Assembly: GCA_024734555.1 (NCBI GenBank)
Contig: JANPWX010000098.1
Coordinates: 679,668-743,667, forward strand
Length of the DNA: 64,000 nucleotides
Reading direction: 5' to 3'
Source: Trochalopteron elliotii
Taxonomy: Eukaryota > Chordata > Aves > Passeriformes > Leiothrichidae
Numbering within the stretch: position 1 is the first letter of the stretch; each line of letters starts with the position of its first letter. Of this stretch, positions 39,131 through 52,125 are shown in pieces. The notes under the pieces were generated by a model. It was not told the DNA's origin. It ran no database searches and saw nothing but the letters and a program-made list of their open reading frames with translations. The position numbers and the translations under genes were made by a program.

Positions 39131-39542
39131 TGATGTTGATGCCTAGAAAGGCTCACCTGGAACAGAGACTAGACAGGTGGTGGAATAAAGTAGGTATTTA
39201 TTAAAAGGCCCCCAAAGGATACACCTTGGGCAGTACAAGAGTCTGGCCAGGGCTACACCCAAGGTGGACCCAAGATGATCACAAGATGGACCACTGGTGA
39301 CGAGTTTTCACACTTTTCTATGTTTTGGTCCATTTACATATTGGGATTAATTGTCCAATGACAGCTTCAGGTTATGAAGTCCCATCCTGTTTGTTTGCTC
39401 TCTTCAATTTGCTGCTGTTTATGCTTTTTGGGCCCCAGGCTGCAATGGTGTCCTTGGTTCTCAGGCTGGAAAAGGATTGTTTTGTCTACCTACCCTATGA
39501 AGAGAACTTACTAACACTTAATATGAAGCCCAGAATTACACA
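39131..39542 (-). mobile_element. Solo LTR-like element, minus strand
   Basis: Read on the minus strand, the block runs from a TG-type start (TGTGTAATTCTGGGC, + strand up to 39542) to a CA-type end near 39131-39140. Near its 3' part it carries AATAAA (39197-39202), followed by a short U5-like tail of about 60 bases containing GTCTCTGTTCCAGG. The length of about 410 bases, the terminal dinucleotides and the placement of the poly(A) signal fit an avian ERV LTR. A TATA box is not clean, and I could not find matching target-site duplications at the candidate ends. No internal retroviral sequence flanks it, which suggests a solo LTR. It is not the same family as the LTR at 1001-1403. Confidence 0.6.
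39197..39202 (-). terminator. Poly(A) signal of the minus-strand LTR
   Basis: AATAAA on the minus strand, about 65 bases before the proposed LTR end. It could end antisense transcripts here. Confidence 0.5.
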
Positions 39543-42500
39543 CTAAGGCAGCACAGAATCTGAAAAATATGAAAGCTAAAATTTAATGCATCAATGCTGA
39601 TGCTCATACTTCAGGGGAGGAGATGGGGAGCATGTATACCCACTGTTAAACTTCTGGCAGGTGTGACAGTCTCTCATTCCGGCCATGGGGGAGACTGGAG
39701 TTTATACAGTGTGTGGGAAGCATACCTTGGAGAAAGTGTTGTCAACATGGAAACATTTTTGCTAAATATCCATGCTAAGAAATGCATAGTTCTGGTTAGA
39801 AAGTCTTGGACTCCCTCATACTTCTGTCTCAGAGCACTGTAGAAAGGCGTGGCACAACACTAAAAGGGTTGGTTTAGCTTCTTTTACCCTTCTGGGATTT
39901 CACTCAGTATCTTAGTACATCAATCTAGCAGAATTTCATTTGCAAGATGGGCCATATGTGTGAGTAAAGATTAGACTATTTTGTGATGCACTCTGTGAAA
40001 CATATGATGTAATTTCAGTCTTACTATGCATCAACTTCATAATTTGCAATTTTTTTCTAGATACATTTCTGAAAGAGGCTTTTGACTCAGCTTTATTTAT
40101 CGCCAAACTTGACTAAGTTGTGTAATTTATTTAGATGATATTTAGTTCTGCCTAGATTTGTTACTTTCTTGTACAAGTTACCTTTATCTTCATTTTTTAA
40201 ATTAAGTTATATTAAAAAAAAATCTCTGAACAAGATGATTTCAAAATTCAGTTTGGTACTTCTGCTTCAAATTCTTAGTTAAGACTCTCTCTGGTTTTTG
40301 TTTTAGTGTGTTGCCTTTTTTCTTTATTAAAAAAATGGCTTGCCTCACTGCAATTTGTTAGCGCACCTCTATGGACTGTGTAACTGTGAGCTATTTGAAA
40401 GAAAATTTGTGAGAAGTGGTGTTATGTTGCTGAATTACGACCATTGAGCTGTGTCCCATCTCCATCTGGAGAAGCAGCAGTCTGCTACCCAGACAGTGCC
40501 CGTGAAGTGGCTGTCCCTCAGAGAGATGGCCTGAAATCAGTAACCTAGCACTCTGCTGGGAGCTGGGGAAGTGGGAAGGAGCTGGTGGCCTGGCAGCATT
40601 TCCTGCAAGAGTTTAAAACTTTCCATTCCAGAATGCACTAAATGTAGTTGCCAGCCCTCTCCTGTGGAGCACAAATGTGTAAACAGTTATCCTGAAAATA
40701 GTACTTCTGCCTCTGCATAGTAGGGTTCTTTCAGTTTGTCTTAAGAAACTTTTCCATTACTCTTGTGCTTCTCTGTGTTTCTGCTCACAGCGATGTCTGC
40801 TCCAGTCCGCTTATTTTATGTGTAGTGTTTCATGAATTCAACTTCCTAGTGAGATTTCTTTCCAAATGACTTGAAAACTTTACTTTTCATGTTATTACTT
40901 CTTCCTGGCTTTAAACTACTATTTAATTTTGTGATTTTATTATTTAGAACATCAGATTGTGCTGAAGTACAAGTTCTGAGATCAGTGTGTAGATGTGCAC
41001 GCTGTCTAAAGCTAGTTAGAAATTTTCTGAAAGCAAACAAAAATATGTCTTGAAATTGGAAATTGACTGGGACTAAATATCGTGTTTTAAATGTTATCTG
41101 AGTCGAGAAATCTTGGCCAGTTTGAAGGCAGGAGTCTGACAAGAACCTGGCAGTATCAGGAGCTGTGTCTTTCTTCAGAATGAAAAATGGTTTGGGGGAA
41201 AAAAAAGAAAAAAAAGAATGGAGGAAAAGGACATAATTTTATTATTGAATGGTTAATAATAAAAATGAGGAAAAAAAGGGCACAATTTCTAGCTCCTTGC
41301 TCCTAGTTCTCCAGAAACTGGTGAGAAATCCACTCACAGTTCTGATTTCCTGGACTTGGGTCCTTCACAGCAGACAGCTCAAGTGACTCAAAAAGTCTGA
41401 TTTTGTATATGCAAAGCAACTTGTGCATAAAACAGAAGAGAGAAGTGAACACTGGTGTATAAAGATTAGTACTTGGCTTTGAGCCCATACTCCTGAAAGT
41501 GCCATTTGCCTGATCCCTCTGGGATCAATTGTTAATACCATCCTAAAGCAGTGGCAAAATATCAATTTAGTCCTAGAATTCTTCAAACCACAGCAAGGTC
41601 TCCAGAAGGAGTTACAGCTGGCTGAATTCCATTCTTACAGTTTCTGTATATCAGAATAGATCGGTGTTCATCACAAATTAGTCCCTTGGTTCAGGAAAGT
41701 GCCAGCAAATGTCATTTTTCCTATGTATATATTCATTCTGGATGTCTGTTGACTTGGTTGTCTGTTAAGCATCAGGACTGAGGAAAAGAGAAATTTTATA
41801 ATACCTGCTTAAAGCATAGTTATACGAAGTGGTACCCGAGTTCCTCAAAGGCAGGGAGTAAAAATACTGGTGTTATGGTCCTCCATGAGAGACAATTTTT
41901 CAGCAGCACTCCTGGTACATTTATGTGCACTGTGTTCTGCCAAGTGAAAGTAATTGAGCTAACTTGGAAGAAGCAGTGCCTTGTCAGATGTAAGTTCTGC
42001 TCAGATTAAATGGTGTTTCTCAGCAGTGCTAATTGAAGTGTTGTGCTAATATTAACTAAACTGCCTTTCTTGACATCAGCGACCTTGCACTTTTAATTCA
42101 ACTCAGTTTCTGTGAGTTTCGACCTTTGGACTTCCATACAGTTCAAGATATATTCTAGTTACTATTCTGTGAGGAAAAGAAATTAAGAATTATGTTCTCT
42201 GAATTTTTTATGTCACTAAGAGCATGCACACATGCATGGCTGGATTTTTGAAAGATACAACAGTATTGCACGCCTGAAAGTAAAACAAACAAACAACCCC
42301 CTTCCTGCTTAGTAATTGTAATTACATTTCCAGGTTGTCTTGTTTTGTATTTCTTTCTTTCTTCTTCAAATCCTGATTTTAAGTGTGTCTTTTTGACCAG
42401 AGTAAGGAACAGCTGAAGGGCTGTGGGTCTAATGAGATTTCTTCATCTGTTAGAAATAGCAAGAGTCAAATTTATAGTTTTACATACTATATCTTCTGGA

Positions 42501-43028
42501 ACATGTGTTGTTATATATTTGACTGTATAAAGCTACAATATTTTGGTATTATATGGAGTTTTTAATGTGTTTTGTTAATTCTGGATTTATGGTCTAGAAC
42601 CTGAGCTGAGACCAAAGACTAAAACAGTCCTCAAGATGCACAACACCAGGAAAACATAACTTACGTTTTATGTGGCTTTGTGCCAGCTTCTTTAGAAAAA
42701 TAGACTAAAAAGTTGAGGGTTTTTTTTCCTTTTCAATTCTATATTTATTTTCATGGTTCAGTAACTTGCTATAGCTGTAAATATTTCTGTACAGGTGTGA
42801 AATCAATTATTTCAAGATTCTTATTTGTGGTTTTGATTCAATCAGATTTGCCTTGTAGCCATAACTTCAGAGGAGCCATTTTTTCTTTCTCAAAATTTGC
42901 ATTTAGTTTTAGTCCTTTATATTAAGAAAAGTCACTAGACCGTTCTAAATAGCAGGATTTGATGTGGCGGTGCAGCTGAGGATTTACATACCTGATAATC
43001 TGCATTAAAGGAGTGAAAAAGATCCCTT
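39543..43028. other. Non-coding DNA, no gene seen
   Basis: No recognised repeat or exon. A GC-richer block lies at 40.44-40.62 kb, of unknown origin. Confidence 0.55.
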
Positions 43029-43092
43029 CTTGACTAAGCCATGTGTTAATGACACCCTGCCTTGACTAAGGCATGTGTTAACGTGGCATCCT
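43029..43092. repeat. 32-bp tandem duplication
   Basis: Two adjacent 32-base units, both starting CTTGACTAAG (43029-43060 and 43061-43092). The first 21-22 bases match almost fully (one C/G change and one T/C change); the rest has diverged. Confidence 0.8.
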
Positions 43093-45379
43093 ACACATGG
43101 TGATTAGCAGCATATCACCCACAAATGGTTTGTGGCTGAGACAGTGTAGGTTGTCTAAAAGTCACTTGTCAGCATGGGGGAATTATGATTAGGTCCCATG
43201 ATGGTATTCATGTGTTGTTAAGTTGCCGGGTCACAACCCTTTTTTCTCAGAATTTACTTCTCTGTTGTGGTCCAAAGTTGTTCAGGGACAGACTCCTTGG
43301 AGGAGCAGAGGAAATCTTCTGATCTTTTGTATTACAGCATTGTAGTGGGCAAAGGACACCTGAATGTGGTCCAAAACCATAGGTTAGGCAAACTGGAGAT
43401 ATTAGCAAAAAGATACCTCAGGTGTGTCTTTGATGTACTGAGTGAGAGAAAGCCATATATTCTGGCTTGACAGCAACAAGAAGTGAAAGAGAGACTTAAA
43501 GCAAGATAATTATTTTCCTAAAAGTAGTAGAGAAGTGTGATCCACATCTATGCTCATAGGAAAGAATCCTTCATCTTAAAGGTTGTCTGGGAGAATCAAG
43601 GATAGCTCAGCTGTGCTATGTGTGTAGGGGAGGCCCAATAACAATACTTGGTGTTCATCCTTTGGGAAGGCACATGGTGAAGACCCTAGTAGCTTAAGCC
43701 AGACCATAAAAGGATGATAGATCACAAGTCTGTCTTTCCAAATGCTGTGTTATTGGCTCACTAATTTATGGTGTGTAGCATTATCTAATGGTTCTGCTCA
43801 TAAATGCAAGTCTTTATTACAGTTTCAGTAGATTCATCATTTTAGACACTAGCTTCTGCCTCTCTTTCATGCAGCCAGATAATCTGAATTATATCATTAG
43901 CAGAAAATGTTTTCATGCCAAAACCTCTTACTGAGCAGCATCTCTTATATCACCCTTCTACTTTACTGCTGTTCTGTGTGGCATTTCTGTATGTATTTCT
44001 GCTGAATCTCACTGACTTTTTACCTTTGTAATGGATTACCAGTCATGTAAGCTAGTTGGCTGAGTTTAAAAAGAATGACCAGTGATTTGAATGCTATCTA
44101 TACATAAGTTAAAAATATTTTTATCTTAATGCACTAAAGCAGATATTTAGGTTAATATTAAGAATGAGGACAGTGGGGGTGGGAAGGACTGTGGAAACTG
44201 GTTTGGCTTAGACTAGGAAGTGACATTATTATCCCTCTTCAGAGGAGAACAGTTCCTGTAAAGACTACCATTTGAGCAACTTATGGATTCCTTTTTGTAA
44301 TTTATTTCTTTTGGAGGGTGAGGGGAAAATTCTTGAAATACTTTATTTACTGAAGATGCAAGTATACAGTTAAATTAAGTATATAAATTAAAAGGTCTAA
44401 TGCTGCTGAAATGCTCAACTTAATGAGAAGACAGTGATGTTTTAAAATCAGGGTTGGCATTGCCCAGTGGGTGTATTTTAGCAGGCTTCACCTTCTTGAG
44501 TTCAGTCCTGGTGAAGTTATATTTAGCTTTAGGGCTGCCTTTGTGACATGATGCTTCCCTTGATAAGCACAGCAAGGGCTGGGCCAGTGTGGGAATGCCT
44601 CTTCAAAATAAAATTTTCATAGAGAGAGTTGATCTCTATTCAATGTCAAAAAGTTCTGGTTGGCTTTTTTTGTTATGCTGTTTTGTTTCATTTTGGTTTA
44701 ATATATGTTAACTAATATTTATCAGAGGAATGAAAACACAAAAGAGGAGTTCTCTTGTGAAAGATTCTTCAGTTACTGTGTCATGGTAGATAGCAGGATC
44801 TGTGTTATATGCACACCTGAGAGACAGTTGAAGAATGATAAGATGGTGAATTATTGAAGAATTATTTTAATGAGAGGAGAAGGCAAAACAGGAAAAAATA
44901 TTGCTTGAAATGTTTATATCAATTTGTCCAATGAAGCAATATTTTTTTATTCCTACATAACTACTTTGAAGAGGCTCTTCTGTGTTTAAAATAACATTTA
45001 TTTTTAAAAGAATGCTAAGTATTAGACTCCGTTAACATGTGCCATGTTTTCCATCTTTTTGATATAGTAAAATACTGTAGTAATACTCTTTACTGTTTAG
45101 CATTTACTGTGCTTGAATTAATATAGTTGCTTTAAAAGGCTTGGTAATTATCATTTCTTGCAAAATGGCAGTTCAGACAAAGAGAGTTCATAAATCTTAA
45201 TGTATCCTTAGAAGGTCAGCAATTGTTCATGTGCCAGGGGAATTAGGAATAATTTATTTTCCAAGAATCTCCCCAGTGAATTCAGTTCAACCCAGTCTCT
45301 CTGAAATTTAAACTAGAAAGGTTCTAGAAGACCTGTATACCAAAATAAGACAATTCTTTAATTGTTGGAGAATGAACAA

Positions 45380-45440
45380 AAATCATTGAATCACAGAGGT
45401 TAAGTGTTGCGGAGATTTACAGAAGAGTCCTCTGCTGGGG
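45380..45440 (-). mobile_element. Possible degraded CR1 3' end
   Basis: AATCATTGAATCACAGAGGTTAAGTG followed by a GGAGAT...CAGAAGAGTCC stretch resembles the reversed CR1 tail (aatcatagaatcacagaatggtt...). The match is short and degenerate, so chance cannot be ruled out. Confidence 0.3.
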
Positions 45441-47573
45441 TTAATAAAGTGAAAGTTGAGCACTAGGCACAGCGTTATCAATTTCAAGAAACTGCAATTA
45501 CAGCACATTGACAAAGCTAAAAGGACTTAATAAATTTAAAGGAAAACAAGTTGGAAGGATGGGGCACACAACTTATCCATGCACAACTTTGATGTTGAAT
45601 ACTATTTCCCAGTGGGAGTGTTCAAAGCCAGCAGCCTTGGGACTAAATTGCTTAAGCCTCATTCTGTGTCAACTCTGCTTTTAATTTTTTTTGCCCTCAA
45701 GGAACAATATTTGGACTTTGCAAAATAAGTTGGCTTAAAATAATTAGTTATGTTTGAAAACATGTTTGGTAACTAGCAACTTTGCTGAGAATCAAGGCAG
45801 CTCTAATGAGCCCAGGTATCTTAGAAATCTGGCTGCTTAGGTGGATTGACCAGTAGTAATTTTAGATGCTGTGCTTTAGTTATAGCAGGCAGATTCACTG
45901 TTCATATAATTGTACATTCATCAAATCTAGTTATCAGGTAAAAAGCTAAAAACTATCTTTTCCAGGGAACATATATTATTATGAAATTTTTTTTTATGTG
46001 AATAAAAAAAAAATTGAATTGCTAATGACTCCTGGATATTTTTCTTGTCATTAAAAGATCTGCTTTTGGGTCCATACCTTTTCCTCTTTCACAAATGGAG
46101 TCATGCAGTAGGATTTTTTTAATGGTATTTTCAGTTTTTCTCCTCTGCACAAAGAAGTGGTTTATAGTTTGAAAGCAGAGGAGGACACAGTTTCATGCCT
46201 CTAGCTCCCCTTGAAATGTAGCTAAAACAAAATTAGTAATGAAGTTAATTTAGGTCCGGGTAAACCAATTTCTTTATGAAAAAAAAAAAAGTATATCCAT
46301 TGCTGTTTTCATGGCTTTAGCTTTTGTGTTTTAATGAAAAAAAATAATTTTGTTGTTCTCCAATATTTTATCTCTCACTGGTTGCATATGCATTAGTGTT
46401 TTTCTGATCAGTGGTCTGCTTATAACACAAAGCCCCTCTGGGTCCCTAGTTACTGCCTACTTACTGCATGTTGCTTCATTTTGACAATCATGACCTGGCT
46501 TCTCAGAGGAAATTATACCAGAAATCCCATTTTAGATCCACACGGGTGGAGTTTATACTGATCTCTTTTCTACACAGAGAGATTACATTACTTCAATTAT
46601 AAAATTGTTTGAAATTTTAACTCAAGCTTATCATCATTTTTAAGGCAGATAAAACAGAAAACATATAGCCTTGTGTTTAACAACTTTCCTTTTCACCCTC
46701 TTGGTAGTTTACTTTTAAATTAATATTTAGGTTAATTGGCATTTTCCTGTATGGAAATTTTGGTGTTTTTTTTATTTTTAACATCTTCCCATTGTTGAGT
46801 TTTGAGCTAGTGCCTCTTTGTGTGAAGTGCTTGTAAAGAGAATAAAGTTCCTCTAAAATTCAGTGGTAAAGGCAAAATTTAATTTTTAAACTTTTTAATC
46901 TTTAAAAAGTATGCATAAATAGTGGGTTGTTTAAAACTACTCTAAAGGAACATTAATTTTTTTTCTGCCTGTCTATTTTGATAATTAGAAGCTAAGGTTT
47001 CAATTTATACTGGTTCAGTAACAACACTTTTTTTAAAATTAGTTTTTGATTAGTTAAAATATAAATGTATGTTAAAATGTTAAATGTATGTAAACTTGAA
47101 AAATTAATTGGTTGGGTAATTGTAAAAGTAGAATGATAATACAGGCATAAAAGAAATCCTTTAAGAAATTATAACAAACATCTTTCATTTGATTTATGAA
47201 AGGAATTGAAATATGCTGCAGTGTTATCCTCAACACTGATTATATCTAATGGGCAATTAATTTAAGCTTATTTAAGAAGTGCAGGGAAGAAACAAAAGGG
47301 TTGGTCTGTCATTAAGAGAGGATGTGAATGTCAAGCATGGTGGATCAGAAATGAGTCAGCAATTTGCCTTTTAAAAGCAGATGTCTGATGTGATCTACAG
47401 CTTTCAAATGCTTGGGAGCTGACACTCAATGTAATGGATTATTGCTAGTGGTTGTTGAAAACCAAAATAACTGCTCTTTAGAAAGCACTTTGAAAATTGT
47501 GGTTTTGTTCCAATGAGGAAACAAAAATTGGGAAGTCTCCATCTTGTCTTAATAAAAAAGTAGATAGATGTAC

Positions 47574-47602
47574 TTTCTCCTTTCTCCTTCTCCTTCTCCT
47601 TT
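47574..47602. repeat. (CTCCTT)n microsatellite
   Basis: About four to five units of TTCTCC/CTCCTT on the + strand. Confidence 0.8.
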
Positions 47603-47915
47603 ACATCTGTGCTGAGGGATGCAGGGTGCTGGTGGGCATGTCCAACTTCAATTAAATCCTTTTTCTGGATTTTGTGTGGCGGCTCTCTCTCTTTCCTGCT
47701 TTGCAAGTCTAGGTACTTGATCTTTTGAGAAACATTTTCCATGAAAATACAAGCATGGGGAGGCTTTCCAGTGAAGAATGTAAGAGCTCAAAAATTTCCT
47801 CTTAGCCTTAGTGTCATGTTATTTAGTCATGTGCTTCCTGTCCTGGTCTGTGTTATATTGGTATAGTTGGTTGTGGCTTATGTGAATTACAGATTTCAGA
47901 GCCTTCTTAAAATTG

Positions 47916-47954
47916 TCTATGTCAAGAAAAAAAATCTATGTCAAGGAAAGAAAA
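47916..47954. repeat. 19-20-bp tandem duplication
   Basis: TCTATGTCAAG followed by an A-rich end occurs twice in a row (47916-47934 and 47935-47954), with G interruptions in the second copy. Confidence 0.75.
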
Positions 47955-50900
47955 TGTCATTATAAAGATGGTTCTGCTGGGAATTACTGGGCATGGGTGT
48001 GGTGTTTGGGTGTTTTGTTTTTTTTTCTGTTTGTTTGTTTTTGTTTTGGGGTTGTTTTGTTTTTTTGGACTAGTGCCTGTCTTTGTCTTCTCTTCTATCC
48101 CTTGCTGCACTTTGGGCAGAAGAAGCACATAGAAGCCTTCCCCAGTTACCAAAGTAGGAGAGGGCTTGGCTTTAACACATTGGACACACTGAACTGTTCT
48201 GGTAGTATAAAACAAGAAAATTCAAGTGCATTTTGGGATGATATGCACATCTAAAAAAATCAATCAGAAATAAAATAAAACTAGGTTTTCCAAAAAGATT
48301 GTGACTGTGTTTGACAGGTGATGTTGTTTATAAACAAATAAATTATAGTTCGTTTTGGGGAGGAGATGGAGAACATCCATAGTATTTTTTCGGACAGGGC
48401 ATCTAGTGTAAGAATCACCTTGTCATCAGGAGAGGTGGGCAGCCTGTCTGCAGCAGTACTCTGTGCATCTGTTACGCTTCAGCATCTGTAAACTGGTGAA
48501 ATGTCACTGTCAAGAAGTCGTTCCAGTTCCTACCAGTGTGCTCTCTGTTGAGTGGTGGGGTTTTCTAGAACTTGAGTAAATCTTTGGGCGATGGCTGCTT
48601 TAATAGCTTATGCTTTTAGGGCTCTTACGTGTTGTGGCTTATGCTAGAAGGGAAGCATCCTTTATTTCAATAAGGATTGCATGCTTATCTCTCTTTCCTT
48701 CAAAATGTCTTTGCTTATGTCTCTATCACATCTTCTCTGTGTGACTTCCAACTGGCTCCTTTTTGTCTACAGCTTGTTGATTCTGTTTTTTCCATTACAG
48801 ACCTGGGGTATCAATGTGCTTTGCTAAATGTATTTCGTGGCAATATCCCCTCTGTATGGCTAGCTGGCCTTTTCTGTGTCACAGAGGCACCATGTGGCTA
48901 TTGTTAAAGCACTCCCTTACTCAGGCTTCTTGTGTGGTTTCTTCTGCTCTCCATGTCAGGTGGCTTCTCCGGTTTTCTTTCAAAGTAGACCTAGTGTGAG
49001 TATTTACTCACAGCACAGGCATAGCCTTGCACTGTACAACCTTGGAGAAGTTGTTAGCTTTTGGGTCCAGGTCTTACCGTAGTTGCATGCTCTCTTCATG
49101 CACTCCTCAGTTGCTTCTCTCTAAATGATCAGGCCTGAAGACAAAATTTTCCGAGCAGTCCCTTGGCAGGGCAGTGAGGTGCCAGAGTGGCCAGGTATGA
49201 GGATGGTAATGTCCTGCAGGTCTGGGATGACTAAGGCTGGCAGGCCTTCCTGTGTGGTTGTGGGAAGTTCATCATGCTGGGGAAGACACTACAAAAGAAA
49301 TGATCCCTCTTTGGATGTTTTTTAGTACTGGGTGTCTTGCTGTTGTCTGCAGAAGGGTCTCACCCCACAGTCTGCTGCTCCAGTGCCACAGTGTATGTTC
49401 ACAAAGACCCAATTAAGCCTGGAATGAATTGCATTTTGGATATTCAAGGTAGGCTCTTACTTGTGGAGAAAGCCCCTAGAGCCCTTGTCTGAAGATTTGG
49501 TTTGGGCAGGAGTGACTTAGAGGGCTTTCACGTCCTATCAATCCCTCCACTAAAAATAGTCCTGTTATACTCTTCCCACATGCCATTCTCCTGAATTAAA
49601 AACTAAATGTACCAGTTCTGTGTGATACAGTAACAGCTGATCATAGTAATCCCGAGGGTTCTGTTTGGTGTGTAAGCTGCACAGTGTGTCATGACAGTGT
49701 CCTTTATTTAGTCTTGTGGTTACTCCATGCCACAGTAACATCTGCTATGACAAGAATATACAAAGTGTGGAAGAATTTAAAAAACAGATTCCTGTAGTCC
49801 ACCTGATAGGCTCCAGAGTGTGAGAAAAAATTCTTTGTGTCCCTGCCTCTGCCACAAGCTGGTAAGGTGATGTAAAGGAAGTTAATTGGAAGTTCCTCAA
49901 TCTCTGCCTGAGATCGCTCATTCACTCCTGAAGATTTTCAGGAAGTACAATGTAATTTATAGACCTCTTCTAAAGGGAAACCCTGCTTTCTGACTTCAGG
50001 CTATAACTTCTAGGGAACAAGCAATTTCTCTTGTATGTGATATTGATATTGTCCCATTACTGAATGACTACAGATTTAAAAACAGGTTTTGGTGATTGTG
50101 GTGTAATTTGATTTATGCCTGTCACTAGAGTAATAATAAAAATTCTGACAAGTTTAGATTCTTCTCCTGTTACTACCATTGTTATATTGCAGCATGGAGA
50201 CAAGTCTTCTGGCATGTATCTGTGCAGGAAGAGTCATACTGTATTGCGTGTAATAGAAAAGGTGAGGGGCGGGGGGGGGAGAATTGACAGGCATAAAAGA
50301 AAAGAAAAATATGTACCTTAGCTTTCTGTGCCTGTAGTTGAGGCCTCCTCCCTGTGAGTTTCTGACAAAAACCATGCAAAGTTAATGATGATTTGATATG
50401 TAAAGGCTTCCTGTAGTTCTACAGATATATGCATTTCTTAGATAAAAGTATTGGGTGCCTTGACTCCCTTCTTTCGGCCATCCTTTTTGGTTTGTTTCCT
50501 TCATTTCTTTTCTGCTATCCCAAACCAAGCTGGACATCAAAGTAATTAAGCAGAATTGAATCATCCATGCATCTGATGAGATAAAGACATCTTAACGTGA
50601 AGTTTTGTTTTAATTGCCTTTTATGGAGCACAAGAGGATTGTAAATAGCCAAATGAGCTTTCTGTGATTAGTAAAACTGGCCATTCCCGGAAGATGACAA
50701 ACCAGAGTAAACTTGCATCTTGACAATAGAAAATGGAAAATGATAGAAATTAATTTTCATTTTTCATATTATTTGACTAGATGCCAAAACATTTTAAATG
50801 TTTTAGAATTGCTCAACACATTTAAAGCAGGAAGCAATTAAAAATATGTATTTAAATTTTCACCTTTTTCATAAACAAATATCCATGTTTAAGAAATGGG

Positions 50901-51656
50901 AATCCCTTTTAGGGAGATTTGATTAATTTGAATCCAGGTATATCCTGATTAACCTGGGTTCTTGATGTGATTTCTATAACCTGACTCATTTTTGTACATG
51001 GCTAAGTGTAAGTGGTTAAGAGACTTTCTCAAGGCCTTGCAGGAATGGCATTTTGAAGCAAGGAATGGATCATCTTACTGATGAAAGTCAGTCTGGTACC
51101 TTAGTTACAACAGCATCTGCTGACACTGCTGTCTTTGAAAGCAGATCTCTTCCTGACACTCTCCCAATATAAACGGGTGACTCCAAGGACGTGGCATGTC
51201 CAAATTTAATTTAGGTATCTCTAGCCAAGCAATGAACTGAAAAATTAGTGAGTTACCTGTGAGATGTTAGCAAATTTCATAGAAAAATGTACAATTACAG
51301 CTCTCTTCCTAGCACAAGTTGTAAGGGAAATTTTGCCCTTTGCTTCTTCATAGGGAAAAATAGTCCTTTAAAATACTCTTTTTTTCACATAACATTGAAG
51401 GTAGCTTTGGATGTGGTAGGTCCTTTTTATGTCTTACAATCAAAGTTTAAAGCATTTTACAGATCTCTGATTCTTTGCCTTTAGGAAGCACAGATTGCAG
51501 GGTTTTTTTATTTTTTTGATATATGGGTATATACAACTGAAACTTTGTCCAGTCATAATTTAATACAGCTGTATATGATATGCAAGGTCATTTAAATATC
51601 TTTATCTGGAAACCCAGAATAGTTGTAGTAATTGAACAAAAACATCCTAGACTTAC

Positions 51657-52125
51657 GAACTGCTCCAGAGGAGGGCCATGAGGATGAAGAAGGGGCTGAG
51701 GCACCTCTCCTATGGGGAAGAACTGAGAGAGATGGGGTTGTTCAGCCTGGAGACAAGGAGGCTCTGGGAAGACCTTACTGTGGCCTTTCAGTACTCAAAG
51801 GAGGCCTACAAGGATACTGGAGAGGGACATTTTAGATTTTAACAGGGCCTGCAGTGATAGGACAAGGAGTAACAGTTTTAAACTAAAAGGGGTTCAATTT
51901 ACACTAGATATAAGGCGCACTTTTTTTTTTTTTTTTTACAAAGATGGTTAAAGACTGGAACAGGTCGCCCAGGGAGGTGGTGGATGCCCCATCCCCAGAA
52001 ACAGTGGTCAGGTTAGACAGGAATCTGAGCAACATGGCCTTGTTGAAGGTGTCCCTTCTAACTGCAGGGGGATTGGACTAGATGATCTCTAAAGGTCCCT
52101 TCCAGCCCAAAGTATTTTATGATTG
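51657..52125 (+). mobile_element. CR1 LINE, truncated 3' end (about 470 bp)
   Basis: Clear CR1 landmarks in order: CTCCAGAGGAGGGCCATGAGG (51663-51683), GGGCTGAGGCACCTCTCCTA, TTCAGCCTGGAGACAAGGAGG, GACTGGAACAGGTCGCCCAG (51953-51972), GGACTAGATGATCTCTAAAG (52074-52093) and CCCTTCCAGCCCAAAGTATT with a TTTTATGATTGT tail. It is the best preserved CR1 in the window, so probably the youngest. A run of 17 T at 51921-51937 has expanded where the consensus has a shorter T stretch. The 67-codon open frame at 51632-51835 belongs to it. Confidence 0.95.

Larger units (their letters stand above)
43093..51656. other. Non-coding DNA with simple repeats
   Basis: No gene recognised. It holds a possible old minus-strand CR1 trace, a CT-rich microsatellite, a 19-bp duplication and a G/T-rich tract at 48.0-48.07 kb. 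A short G-run (nine G after GAGGGGC) lies at 50264-50280. Confidence 0.55.

Noticed and set aside
50264..50280. G-run as a possible G-quadruplex
   Set aside because: Only one long run plus one short run; four separated G-tracts are not present.
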